DNA of 40,545 nt from Gammaproteobacteria bacterium. Lineage in GTDB: Bacteria > Pseudomonadota > Gammaproteobacteria > SZUA-229. Below are positions 8,357 through 16,675 of this stretch, in pieces (the stretch's first letter is position 1; the number at the start of each line of letters is the position of its first letter). The position numbers were made by a program, and so were the translations under genes. Under the pieces are notes generated by a model that was not told the DNA's origin, searched no databases, and saw only the letters and a program-made list of their open reading frames with translations. The stretch lies in the NCBI GenBank assembly GCA_015488295.1, contig WFOC01000025.1, positions 1 to 40,545 of the forward strand. The letters are read 5' to 3'.

Positions 8357-8973
8357 TAGATTACGTGCTCGCCCCAGTTCCAGGTCTTCAGAACGGTTTT
8401 TCCCGAAAGCGCGAATAACTCCACCGTCATCGCCGGCAGACTAAGAATCGCACAGCTGTTATTGAACACCGAACTGCCCGGATTCACCACCAGCATATTA
8501 CCTAAAGTCTCGATAAATACCTGGTGGGTGTGGCCAACGATCAGCACATCATAATCAAAAGCCTGCAACCTTTGCGTCCATAATTCCACCCTGTCAGCCA
8601 TCAGGGCACCGTGTTTATCGAGCAATTTAATACCACCGTGACAGCCATCGGGTGGCTGCGCATGCACCATGTACAGGCTTTTTCCCTCAACCGTGGTTTG
8701 ATAAAACGCGGGCAGGCTTTTCAGAAAAGCCACTGCGGTATTATCACGTTCGTCTTCATGGTGGTCCAGATATAACAAATCATGATTGCCAATGACGCTG
8801 CGACAATCATGCGCCTGCAGCAGCTCGATAGTCGATTCCGGCTCATCCATATAACCGGCAATGTCACCGGCACACAGCACCTGATCAACACCGGCTTTTT
8901 CAAAAATCGAAAATGCTTCTGCCAGCGGTGCCGGCGCGGCATGTACATCACTGATTAATCCGATTAATGTCAC
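8347..8973 (-). CDS. Calcineurin-like metallophosphoesterase (YfcE/MJ0936-like)
   Basis: 208 residues with the full two-metal phosphoesterase signature in order: SDVHAAPAPL (DxH), CAGDIAGYM (GD), GNHDLL (GNHD), MVHAQPP (H) and VGHTHQ (GHxH). The size and lack of signal peptide match cytoplasmic YfcE-type phosphodiesterases; the physiological substrate is unknown. The start is GTG at 8973 with AAGG eight bases upstream, which places MTLIGLISDVH at the N-terminus as usual in the family. Single-gene unit with its own terminator. Confidence 0.88.
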   Translation of the reverse strand: MTLIGLISDVHAAPAPLAEAFSIFEKAGVDQVLCAGDIAGYMDEPESTIELLQAHDCRSVIGNHDLLYLDHHEDERDNTAVAFLKSLPAFYQTTVEGKSLYMVHAQPPDGCHGGIKLLDKHGALMADRVELWTQRLQAFDYDVLIVGHTHQVFIETLGNMLVVNPGSSVFNNSCAILSLPAMTVELFALSGKTVLKTWNWGEHVIYGK

Positions 8974-9228
8974 ATCATCAACCTTTTTTTATTATCCGGC
9001 TTCAGAATAAACCGGCGAGGCTGAAAACTCAATAAGCCTGTAATTTATACCTCATTGTACTTGACCCGCAAAAGAACAGGACAGGCACATTGCTTCTGTC
9101 AAACCACATTTTATGGCAAACACACCACAGAAACTGCCTGCTCTGTTCTTAATCCAGGTCAAGTAGCCGGGCGGCATATTTTGCTACACTCTTTCGTTCA
9201 ATTAATTTTGTCACACGAGGACAGAGAT

Positions 9229-9351
9229 ATGGGTTGTTGCGGTAGCTGTGGCGGTGAAGCGCCTAATCATACAAATGATCAGGATAAAAACAAAGAGAAA
9301 GAAACCGAGGTTACAGGTCAACCTCAGGAACAGGACAAAGAGAAAGAATAA
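9229..9351 (+). CDS. CCGSCGG mini-protein
   Basis: 40 residues beginning MGCCGSCGGEAPNH and continuing as a charged, Lys/Glu-rich tail. The four clustered cysteines at the N-terminus suggest metal binding or acylation at the Gly/Cys-rich start. GAGGA lies eight bases upstream of the ATG and a strong terminator follows at 9375, so it is a complete monocistronic gene. A longer in-frame extension back to 9055 exists but lacks any ribosome site. Similar tiny Cys-rich proteins occur in gammaproteobacteria; no function is known to me. Confidence 0.7.
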   Translation: MGCCGSCGGEAPNHTNDQDKNKEKETEVTGQPQEQDKEKE

Positions 9352-9374
9352 GCTGTTCACAGGATAATGATCGG

Positions 9375-9414
9375 AACAACAAAAAGCCGGACATTTGTCC
9401 GGCTTTTTGTTGTT
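9375..9414. terminator. Strong bidirectional terminator
   Basis: Nearly perfect 40-base palindrome: AACAACAAAAAGCCGGACA pairs with TGTCCGGCTTTTTGTTGTT (19 bp, two-base centre). It serves the mini-protein at 9229 on the plus strand and the small gene at 9447 on the minus strand. Confidence 0.9.
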
Positions 9415-9446
9415 CAGGTATATGCATTCAAAGTAAGTAGAAATAC

Positions 9447-9599
9447 TCACTCATCCGGAATAAAACGCTCAGCCTGCATGCCAGCATTTGACTGATCATC
9501 AAACACACGGTATTCGTAATTACAGATACAAAATTCACCCTGCTTCATCTCAGATTCTGAAACCACCGTGCTATTAACAATCTGCTTGAGCCTGATCAA
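9447..9599 (-). CDS. Possible small protein with a CxC motif (TTG start)
   Basis: 50 codons: TTG start, MIRLKQIVNSTVVSESEMKQ, then GEFCICNYEYRVFDDQSNAG and a C-terminal AERFIPDE. GGAG lies six bases before the TTG, and the bidirectional terminator at 9375-9414 lies just beyond its stop. The CxC followed by aromatic residues and the C-terminal RFIPDE resemble a shortened rubredoxin-like pattern (YxC..G..F..IPD), but two of the four rubredoxin cysteines are missing, so that is only a resemblance. An internal ATG would give 32 residues. Confidence 0.42.
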   Translation of the reverse strand: MIRLKQIVNSTVVSESEMKQGEFCICNYEYRVFDDQSNAGMQAERFIPDE

Positions 9600-9762
9600 A
9601 ATTCACTCCAAAAGTTACTCCAAAACGGGGTTTGTTTTTTATAAAAACTGCACTGGAACAACCATCGTTCAAACAGAAACGAAAAATTGTTAAAACATTA
9701 GAATATACTTGTATTACAGAAGAATAATATGTTCAGGTGCAAAAAAAAAGCGCGTCAAATTT

Positions 9763-9792
9763 TTGACAAAAATCATACAAATCACAAATAAA
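9763..9792 (+). promoter_or_regulatory. Putative promoter of the 36-residue membrane peptide gene
   Basis: Perfect -35 TTGACA (9763-9768), 18-base spacer, AATAAA as -10 (4 of 6). It would start the transcript near 9799, just before the leader hairpin. Confidence 0.4.
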
Positions 9793-9808
9793 CAGGCGTA
9801 CAATCAAA

Positions 9809-9833
9809 AGTGCCGGGGGATGAGTCCGGCACT
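9809..9833 (+). promoter_or_regulatory. Leader hairpin ahead of the membrane peptide gene
   Basis: AGTGCCGG (9809-9816) pairs perfectly with CCGGCACT (9826-9833) around a 9-base loop. It lies about 10 bases after the predicted transcription start and 18 bases before the Shine-Dalgarno, so it may stabilise or regulate the message. Confidence 0.5.
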
Positions 9834-9859
9834 AAATGTGAAGAAAAAAGGAGATGTAT

Positions 9860-9970
9860 ATGGATAAAAAAAAACCGCTGGAAGAAAATGAAGCGAGAAG
9901 ACTTACTTTTGCCGTTATCTACATGACAATGTTCGTGCTCGTATTATTTGGTCTAGGACCATCAATCTAA
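9860..9970 (+). CDS. 36-residue single-pass membrane peptide
   Basis: MDKKKPLEENEARRLTFAVI continues as YMTMFVLVLFGLGPSI: a charged cytoplasmic head and one hydrophobic helix, ending four residues later. AAGGAGATG before the ATG is a strong ribosome site, and an intrinsic terminator at 10017-10048 closes the unit. Such peptides often act as accessory subunits or modulators of membrane enzymes (CydX, CcoQ-like roles), but nothing here identifies the partner. A promoter, leader hairpin, ribosome site and terminator all frame this one short gene, which makes it credible despite its length. Confidence 0.68.
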   Translation: MDKKKPLEENEARRLTFAVIYMTMFVLVLFGLGPSI

Positions 9971-10016
9971 GAGTGGCCGTTTTATTTGAGATAAAAGCCA
10001 CTGCTTAAGCAACTAC

Positions 10017-10048
10017 TACGGCGACTACTATGGTCGCCGTATTTTTTT
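10017..10048 (+). terminator. Intrinsic terminator of the membrane peptide gene
   Basis: TACGGCGAC (10017-10025) pairs with GTCGCCGTA (10033-10041), followed by seven T. Confidence 0.88.
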
Positions 10049-10105
10049 GCACGAACACTTCTGGCAGAATCAGACAACAGAAAAACAGCAATACCCCCGC
10101 CTTCT

Positions 10106-11824
10106 TCAGTCAAGAGAAGATGCTGTCAAACACCGGTTTCGACCACTGTCCTTGGCAGCGTAAAGCGCCCGGTCAGCACGTTCAAACATCGACTCATGAC
10201 TATCACCGGCAACAAAGCTGGTAATACCACAGGACACAGTGATGCGCACAACACCACCGTGATGACTGAATTTGCAGGCCGCAATTTTTTCACGCAGAGC
10301 ATCCGCCAGTTCCAGCGCCTTGTCCTCATCTGTACCGGGCAGAAACATAACAAACTCCTCACCTCCATAACGTGCGATAAAGTCTGTTTCACGCATACGT
10401 GCACTGAGCAACTGCGCAACCGCTTTTAGTACTTTGTCACCTACCTTGTGGCCATGCGTATCATTCACCTGTTTAAAATAATCCACATCCCACACCGCCA
10501 TACTCAATGGCACAGAAAAACGATTGCAACGGGCAATTTCTTCTGCGCCCTTTTTCTCGTAAGCAAGTCGATTGGGAACCTCAGTCAGCACATCCATCAT
10601 CGCTTCTTTGTTTTTCTCCCGAATTAATTTACGAAGCTCTCCCGATTCCTGCTCCAGCATTTGCAAACGTGACTGCATGTTTTCCACATTTTGCTGCGCA
10701 CTGCTGTAACGCGCCTGCTCATTAATGCGATATTGTTTAATGTGATCTGAAACCACATTCAGACGTTTTTCGACTTTGCTTTTAAGATCATCCAGGTTAT
10801 CCGCCGTGTTCATGTCATCATGAATATCCTGCACCTGCGCACTCACAGCCGCATCGAATACTCCACCCGCCTGCTCCGCCTCAGTCAGCGCCGCATTTTC
10901 CCGTAGTAAAAAGCCATCCATTTCCTGCAAGCGACCGGTAATCTGTTGCAGGAAGGTTTCAAACTCATGTTTTTCCTCCTGCATCCGGTTGCGCAATGTA
11001 TTGATCAACTGCGCAATATCTTTCAATAAAGGTTTCCAGTTCGAGCCGGCACTTTCCTGCTTGATGCGTTTCTTCAGATTGTCAACAACTTCATGCAGGT
11101 CAGACGGCACCGATAACTGTTCCAGCAGACGAACCAGAATTTCCTGTGCAGAAGGCTCCCTGCTTTTATTGTGTGTTTTTTGCTTGCTGGCAATTCGTTC
11201 AGCAGAAAAATTTTCAGGTACAGTGGTTTTGCTGCTACGCTCCTGTTTTTCATCGTGACGAGCCGGACGAATATCCCTGGTTTTATTTTTCGCAGAATCA
11301 TTTGAAGCAAACAGGTTATGCAGAAAACCTTGTTTTTTTGCAGCCGGGCTGTCACCTGTTTCGTGTTTAATAGCAGCGGATAGCAGGCTTTGAAATTCAG
11401 CAACAAGCACATCAGCTTTTTCATCTGAGGCTTTCGCCAGTTTTTTAATCAGTTTGTTTTTTTGTTTGCTGAACGTTTCAGGAAGCACTATTGACTCAAG
11501 CAGTTGCTGTAAAGTCGACACAACTTTTCTATCAACAAGTTTTTGCCTGTCACCCAGTTTTAACAACACCGCTGAAATTTCTTCCAGACTGTTTTCCAGG
11601 CGTACCGCATTAAGCTGTTTTTTTACCAGGCCACGAATATCCTGAAGATGCCGGTCGATAGTCGCATGCTGCCCTTCGGCTGCAATACTCAGTCGCAGCA
11701 CGGTTTTTTTGAGAATAGACTCCAGCGCACGCCATTCTTTCTCCTTCTGATCAAGAAGATCGAGATGGTCAAAATATTGCTGCTTCCAGTTTTTTGCTTC
11801 CTGATCGGAAGTATTGTTGGTCAT
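10106..11824 (-). CDS. Diguanylate cyclase with long coiled-coil N-terminus
   Basis: 572 residues from the ATG at 11824 (AGGAAAATTT directly before it). The C-terminal GGDEF domain has the active-site RYGGEEFVMFLPG and an allosteric I-site RETD five residues before it, so it should make c-di-GMP with product inhibition. About 400 N-terminal residues are helical and charged, rich in coiled coil (KLIREKNKEAMMDVLTEVPN bridges into GGDEF), with no membrane segment or known sensor domain. It lies 34 bases downstream of the methyltransferase gene on the same strand and is probably cotranscribed. The first half may mediate dimerisation or localisation. Confidence 0.92.
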   Translation of the reverse strand: MTNNTSDQEAKNWKQQYFDHLDLLDQKEKEWRALESILKKTVLRLSIAAEGQHATIDRHLQDIRGLVKKQLNAVRLENSLEEISAVLLKLGDRQKLVDRKVVSTLQQLLESIVLPETFSKQKNKLIKKLAKASDEKADVLVAEFQSLLSAAIKHETGDSPAAKKQGFLHNLFASNDSAKNKTRDIRPARHDEKQERSSKTTVPENFSAERIASKQKTHNKSREPSAQEILVRLLEQLSVPSDLHEVVDNLKKRIKQESAGSNWKPLLKDIAQLINTLRNRMQEEKHEFETFLQQITGRLQEMDGFLLRENAALTEAEQAGGVFDAAVSAQVQDIHDDMNTADNLDDLKSKVEKRLNVVSDHIKQYRINEQARYSSAQQNVENMQSRLQMLEQESGELRKLIREKNKEAMMDVLTEVPNRLAYEKKGAEEIARCNRFSVPLSMAVWDVDYFKQVNDTHGHKVGDKVLKAVAQLLSARMRETDFIARYGGEEFVMFLPGTDEDKALELADALREKIAACKFSHHGGVVRITVSCGITSFVAGDSHESMFERADRALYAAKDSGRNRCLTASSLD

Positions 11825-11857
11825 AAATTTTCCTGACAATAAAGTGTCACGGTTTTA

Positions 11858-12568
11858 TTACTGCGGACGCTGTAAAAGATCAACCCGCATCGGCATCCAG
11901 AAATGCGCACCATCATCACCAAGATGTTGCTCAAAACGCTGTTTCACCTGCTGATACAACACATCATCCAGCGAGTGATGACTGTGTGTGGCATTGATGG
12001 TATTGCTTTCAAACTCAGCAAAGTTTTCAAAATTCATTGGTGAATTAAAAAACCGCTGTTCACGCAAATCGAACAAACCATCATCCACGGCTTTTTTTAC
12101 CGTGTTAAATGCTGCTTCACGCACTTTTTGTTCGTCATGAAACAAACGTAGAATTTCATTAAAATCGCCGGCGAAAATCGGCTCTGAGATGTACAACAAC
12201 CCTCCCGGTTTCAGCGCCCGTCGAATCTCATGCATTGACGCGTCCATCAGTTCTAACGGCACGTGATGCAAAGACTTAAACATTAATGCCACATCAACCG
12301 ATTCATCCGGCAGTGGAATAGACTGTGCACCAGCAAGAACAAAGCTCACATTGGGCAAGTCGCTGATTTGCATGTTTTTCTCATGCGCGATCTGATCGAC
12401 TTCCAGCGCGGTGATTTTTCGCTTGCTGCCAGTGGTGGCAATATTGCGGGTAATCTGCGCACTGCCGCAGCCCAGCTCCAGAACGTGTTTGCCATCCAGC
12501 GCCAACAGCGGCTCATATACCTCGGATTCAAGACAGTTTATATTACTGTGCGGCCGGGCAATTTTCAT
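11858..12568 (-). CDS. Class I SAM-dependent methyltransferase
   Basis: 236 residues with Rossmann motif I (VLELGCGSAQITRNIA) and the later hallmarks of the Methyltransf_11/UbiE-like group: ITALEVDQIAHEKN (acidic loop), VDVALMFKSLHHVP (motif post-II) and EIRRALKPGGLLYISEPIF. The substrate cannot be read from sequence; small-molecule or lipid methylation is usual for the group. GAGG eight bases before the ATG supports the start. It is the first gene of a probable two-gene unit with the diguanylate cyclase, an association that may be incidental. Confidence 0.86.
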   Translation of the reverse strand: MKIARPHSNINCLESEVYEPLLALDGKHVLELGCGSAQITRNIATTGSKRKITALEVDQIAHEKNMQISDLPNVSFVLAGAQSIPLPDESVDVALMFKSLHHVPLELMDASMHEIRRALKPGGLLYISEPIFAGDFNEILRLFHDEQKVREAAFNTVKKAVDDGLFDLREQRFFNSPMNFENFAEFESNTINATHSHHSLDDVLYQQVKQRFEQHLGDDGAHFWMPMRVDLLQRPQ

Positions 12569-12781
12569 TTACAACCTCGGATTTCATTTATATATCAACA
12601 TCACTAACAACTGATACTACCAGCACCTCACCAGCTTTTGTATCCTTATTGGCAGGGTTTCTGTTTCAAACACAAGATAAAGACATTACGCGAATTTGGA
12701 CTAAAATAATCTTTATAAAGTTTCAGGAAGGTCAGCCGAAAGGTTGGATCAGAATAAAAATAAAGGGATAAAAGAATAAAA

Positions 12782-14110
12782 ATGAAAACGGCCCCACGGT
12801 TTATTGTTTCAAAATTCATATTGAGCCTTATCATTCTGAGCCTGTCATTTTCAGTATCAGCAAAAGCTGATTTTGACATCAATCAGATGAAGGACATGTT
12901 CAACAAATATCAGCGCCAGCAGGCATACCAGTACGCCAGCCAGTATCTCAGTGAGCTGGAAGGCGATCCGTATTTTGATTATTACTACGGTGTTTCAGCT
13001 ATTGATGCAGGCTTTGCCAGTCAGGGGGTGTTTGCCCTGGAACGTGTATTGATGCAGTTTCCGGAAGATCATGTCGCCCGCCTGGAACTGGCCAGGGGAT
13101 ATTTCATTCTCGAAGAATTCGCTCGCTCACGCCAGGAGTTTGAAGCGGTGCTTAAAACAAGTCCGCCTGACGGCGTGAAACGAACCGCCTATTTATACCT
13201 TGATCGCATTCGCATCGAAGAGGCTCGCTACAAAACCACCGTCAGCGGTTTTGTTGAACTGGGCGCAGGTTATGACAGCAATGTAAACAGCGCACCCGGT
13301 GATACTTTTAATGGTTTACTGACACCTGCAAGTACGTCTCAGGAAGACAATTTTTACAGGCTCTCCGGTAGCGCTCAACTGGCCTACCCGTTTGCACCGG
13401 GCTGGAAGCTTAATATTGTCGGCATCGGCAACCTGAAAAAAAATCAGGATTTCAGCCAGTACGACACCACCACCGGCACCTTGCAAACCGGGGTTTCATT
13501 AAAAACCAAAGCCAGCCAGTACAATTTTGATCTGGTTATACAGAGCTTTCTGCTGGACGGTGAAAGTTATCGTACACTGACTGGTGCTAATGCCGGCTGG
13601 GTATATCAAATAACTGAACAGTCCAGTTTCACCTCCAGCTTGCAGTTTGCCCGACTGAGTTATGAAACTTATTCAATTCTCGACTCAGACCTGATGACAT
13701 TAAACCTGGGATATTCAAAAGAATTCAGCGCGAAACTGGCACCGGTTTTTTTCAGTAATCTCAAGCTGGGCAATGAAAATGCAAAAAGCGATTCCGCCGC
13801 TGCAAAAGCCAATACCTCACGTGATATTTACAGCCTGCGCCTGGGTCTTGCACTGAGTTTTTCATCACGTCTTATCGTACAGGCTGCCATCGGCTCACAG
13901 GGTAGCCGCTACAAAGGTGAACAGATCACAATACCTGTAGGCATAAAACGCAGTGACACCTATAACACAGCTGATCTCAGCCTGTTCTGGATATTAAACA
14001 AAGACTGGCGCGTTGATACCCGCATCACCTACTCCAAAAATGACAGCAATGTACCACTGCGTGAATACGACCGCCTGCTGGCAAACATCAACATCAACTA
14101 TAATTTTTAA
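12782..14110 (+). CDS. TPR-containing outer-membrane beta-barrel protein (second copy)
   Basis: 442 residues. Signal peptide (MKTAPRFIVSKFILSLIILS, cleavage near SAKA), periplasmic TPR helices at about 30-150 (YDYYYG-type and RSRQEFEAVLKTSPPDGV), then a beta-rich domain from about 155 to the terminal NINYNF, ending in Phe as outer-membrane barrels do. It shares GYDSNVNSAP and overall layout with the protein at 2585-3901. It is followed directly by the LysM-FecR gene, so the pair probably works together at the outer membrane, perhaps in display or export of a surface component; that is inference. The ribosome site is weak. Confidence 0.82.
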   Translation: MKTAPRFIVSKFILSLIILSLSFSVSAKADFDINQMKDMFNKYQRQQAYQYASQYLSELEGDPYFDYYYGVSAIDAGFASQGVFALERVLMQFPEDHVARLELARGYFILEEFARSRQEFEAVLKTSPPDGVKRTAYLYLDRIRIEEARYKTTVSGFVELGAGYDSNVNSAPGDTFNGLLTPASTSQEDNFYRLSGSAQLAYPFAPGWKLNIVGIGNLKKNQDFSQYDTTTGTLQTGVSLKTKASQYNFDLVIQSFLLDGESYRTLTGANAGWVYQITEQSSFTSSLQFARLSYETYSILDSDLMTLNLGYSKEFSAKLAPVFFSNLKLGNENAKSDSAAAKANTSRDIYSLRLGLALSFSSRLIVQAAIGSQGSRYKGEQITIPVGIKRSDTYNTADLSLFWILNKDWRVDTRITYSKNDSNVPLREYDRLLANININYNF

Positions 14111-14142
14111 GCGTGGCAGTAAAAACACCCGAGACTAAACTT

Positions 14143-16143
14143 ATGGACAGATTAAAAAAAATCCGCAAGAAACTGTGTATTCAGTCCGCCACTTTTTTTA
14201 TCGTTGTATTCAGCAATTATGGCACCGCCGGCATCAGTGGTGATGGTTACTGGCTTGTTGAAAGCGGCGACAGTGTTTACTCCATCGCAAGAAATGTGTT
14301 TCCCGATGACCCGGCCAGACAAAGCCAGTTTCGCAAAGAGCTGATTGCAAACAACGCTGCCGTGCTCAAGGGTGACCCTGCAAAAATCAACATCGGCGAC
14401 AGGCTGGTTTTGCCGGCTTTTGCCATCAGCAAACCTGTTACAGACAAAAAACCCGTCGAGAAAAAAGTCGAACCGGCTCAGGCTGAAGTCCTCCCGGCAC
14501 CTGTCACGGCTGAAAAAACTGAAATCGTAACCCCCGACCCTGAAGAAGTCATCGGCCATGTCGTCATCAGTGTCGGAAAAATGCAGGCCAGCAATCGCGG
14601 CACATTTCGTGATCTGGTACGCAATTCAAAAGTGTTCAGGGGCGACACCATTAAAACGGCCAAAAATACTTATACACAGGTTCGCATGAAAGATGGTGCC
14701 CTGCTGTCACTGCGCCCGAATACAGAACTGGTTATCACCGACTACCATTTTAATGGCAAGCAAGATGGCAGCGAGCGAAGTTTCATGGAACTGCTTCGTG
14801 GTGGTTTCAGAACCATCACCGGCTACATCGGCCATAAAAACAAAAGCAACTACCGCGTCAAAACCGCTGTTGCTACCATCGGTATTCGTGGCACACATTA
14901 TGGCCTGATGGTTTGCACAAACGGCAGTTGCAGTAACGAAGCCAAGCCACTGGAAGACGGTGTTTATGGTGGCGTGGTCGATGGCAGCATCAATGTATCA
15001 AACGACAGCGGCGACTACACATTTAACAATGACCAGTATTTTCACGTAGCAAACGCCTCCTCGGCTGCCGTTGAGCAACTGGTACCGCCACCCGTGTTTC
15101 ACGGCAGCAATGACCGGGTTTATACCAGAAAAGAAAAAGCTGGAGAATCAAAGCAAACGCAACAGGATGTGGCCAACAGTAAAAAACGTGAATTAAAAGC
15201 CGCGTTAAACGATAAAGCAAAATCATTAACCGGCAACATCGATACAAAAAAAGTGCGCGGCAACCGACTTGGCTCACTGGTAAGATCTTATGTTAACAAC
15301 AGACCACCACCGGTATTACCGGACCAGGTAAATGATGCCATCAAAGACACACCGATATTTGTTGCAGCACCCAATGGCTCTGCCGTATTGATCGGCCTGC
15401 TGGGTACAGATATTACAGGGGCCCCGGATCATATTGCTGCTTCAATTATCGTTGCACCCGATACTGCCGGCAGCATTATACTGGGAGCAAAACAGACGGC
15501 TGATGGCTCTCTTATTAAAAACATCCCGGTGGCTATTCGTGACATTAGTAATGGCAATCTTTATGAATTATTCCTGCCCAGCGCCACTGCCGGTGTAAGT
15601 TTTCCTGATGGCAACCCTGTCGGCGTTAGCTGGGGACGCTGGACTGGCGATAAAGTGCTGACTGAAAATGGTACGCCATTGCCCACGCAGGGGGATCTGC
15701 ATTATGTTTATAGTGACCAGATTACATCACCTGCACAAATTACTGCACTTGGTGGTTTATTATCAACAGCGGTATACAATCTCGCTGGCAATACATCACC
15801 AACAGACCCTGCGGGTAACGAACTGGTGTTAAACAGTTTAACGATTACTACTGACTTTCAGGCACAGGCTATTGTTGATTACAACGTAGTAGTAGATGAC
15901 CTGAACGGCATATCATCTTTTAGCATGTCCGCACAAAACATCCCTTTCCTAGTGCCCAATGCCACAACCGGAAATGTAATGAGTGAATTTGATTTGAGTG
16001 ATGTCAATTGCACCAGTTGCACAGGCAGAGCATCCGCTGCTTTTATCGGCGACCAGGGGCAAGGCATAATCACCACTTTTTCCATGGGTGACTCAGTCGA
16101 CCAGACCAAAGGCGCTAACGGTGCCGCAGTATTGCTCAGATAA
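14143..16143 (+). CDS. Secreted LysM plus FecR-domain protein
   Basis: About 666 residues. A signal-like N-terminus (MDRLKKIRKKLCIQSATFFI) is followed by a LysM-type domain (WLVESGDSVYSIARNVFPDD to INIGDRLVLPAF), a Pro/Glu/Lys linker, and a FecR domain with VRMKDGALLSLRPNTEL and the hallmark VATIGIRGTHYG. A Lys-rich stretch and a C-terminal beta-rich region of about 250 residues of unknown family follow. LysM suggests peptidoglycan binding. FecR domains of this kind are found in envelope proteins rather than as classical anti-sigma regulators, and no membrane segment or sigma factor is adjacent. A GTG at 14113 is an alternative start two bases after the barrel gene stop; both starts lack a good ribosome site. 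Confidence 0.82.
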   Translation: MDRLKKIRKKLCIQSATFFIVVFSNYGTAGISGDGYWLVESGDSVYSIARNVFPDDPARQSQFRKELIANNAAVLKGDPAKINIGDRLVLPAFAISKPVTDKKPVEKKVEPAQAEVLPAPVTAEKTEIVTPDPEEVIGHVVISVGKMQASNRGTFRDLVRNSKVFRGDTIKTAKNTYTQVRMKDGALLSLRPNTELVITDYHFNGKQDGSERSFMELLRGGFRTITGYIGHKNKSNYRVKTAVATIGIRGTHYGLMVCTNGSCSNEAKPLEDGVYGGVVDGSINVSNDSGDYTFNNDQYFHVANASSAAVEQLVPPPVFHGSNDRVYTRKEKAGESKQTQQDVANSKKRELKAALNDKAKSLTGNIDTKKVRGNRLGSLVRSYVNNRPPPVLPDQVNDAIKDTPIFVAAPNGSAVLIGLLGTDITGAPDHIAASIIVAPDTAGSIILGAKQTADGSLIKNIPVAIRDISNGNLYELFLPSATAGVSFPDGNPVGVSWGRWTGDKVLTENGTPLPTQGDLHYVYSDQITSPAQITALGGLLSTAVYNLAGNTSPTDPAGNELVLNSLTITTDFQAQAIVDYNVVVDDLNGISSFSMSAQNIPFLVPNATTGNVMSEFDLSDVNCTSCTGRASAAFIGDQGQGIITTFSMGDSVDQTKGANGAAVLLR

Positions 16144-16160
16144 AATCTGATATTAAAAAT

Positions 16161-16212
16161 CCGGTGCAGCGCGTAATATCTACGGAATATTATTCTCTGC
16201 GCCGGGTTGTTT
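16161..16212 (+). terminator. Terminator after the LysM-FecR gene
   Basis: CCGG-GCAG-TAATAT (16161-16179) pairs with ATATTA-CTGC-CCGG (16187-16205) with small internal loops, followed by TTGTTTTATTT. It ends just before the next start codon, so the lipoprotein gene depends on read-through or an unseen promoter. Confidence 0.6.
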
Positions 16213-16219
16213 TATTTAT

Positions 16220-16666
16220 ATGATTTCACTTTACAGAAATATCACACTGGCCGTCATTTTTTTATCTGCACTGCCCGCCTGTTCACAACAGGGCAGACAA
16301 ACTTTCACCACCATCGCCGATGCTCGCGAGCACCCCGCACAGTTTATCGATACCGGTAAACCCGGAGATTCTGTCGGCGACATTCTGGTTTTTGATCAAC
16401 CACTACTGGACGAAACCAAAAAAACCATCGGTAATAACAGCGGTTACTGTATTCGCACCCGTATCGCTCACAGTTTTCAATGCCAGTGGACGCTAACCAC
16501 CGTCAACGGAAGTATTCAGGTTGCAGGACGTGAATTTGAAAAAGGAAGTTCAGATATCAGCATTATTGGCGGCACGGGAAAATATGCCGGAATTTACGGT
16601 GAGATGACATCAGGCAATAACAACGATGGAACCTTTACACAGGTATTGCACTACAGAATCCGCTAA
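16220..16666 (+). CDS. Dirigent/allene-oxide-cyclase-like barrel lipoprotein
   Basis: 148 residues. Lipoprotein signal peptide with lipobox LPAC (Cys21). The mature domain shows the pattern of the dirigent/AOC barrel superfamily: GDSVGDILVFDQPLLDETK, GNNSGYCIRTRIAH, FQCQWTLTTVNGSIQVAGRE, and the signature SIIGGTGKYAGIYGEM followed by GTFTQVLHYRI. In plants such barrels guide radical coupling or cyclisation; bacterial members are largely uncharacterised. Its position 76 bases behind the LysM-FecR gene on the same strand suggests a shared envelope role, but a terminator intervenes. Confidence 0.78.
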   Translation: MISLYRNITLAVIFLSALPACSQQGRQTFTTIADAREHPAQFIDTGKPGDSVGDILVFDQPLLDETKKTIGNNSGYCIRTRIAHSFQCQWTLTTVNGSIQVAGREFEKGSSDISIIGGTGKYAGIYGEMTSGNNNDGTFTQVLHYRIR

Positions 16667-16675
16667 TAATAAAAA

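Noticed and set aside
9055-9351. 98-codon version of the CCGSCGG gene
   Set aside because: The upstream extension has no ribosome site and the good Shine-Dalgarno sits before the internal ATG at 9229.
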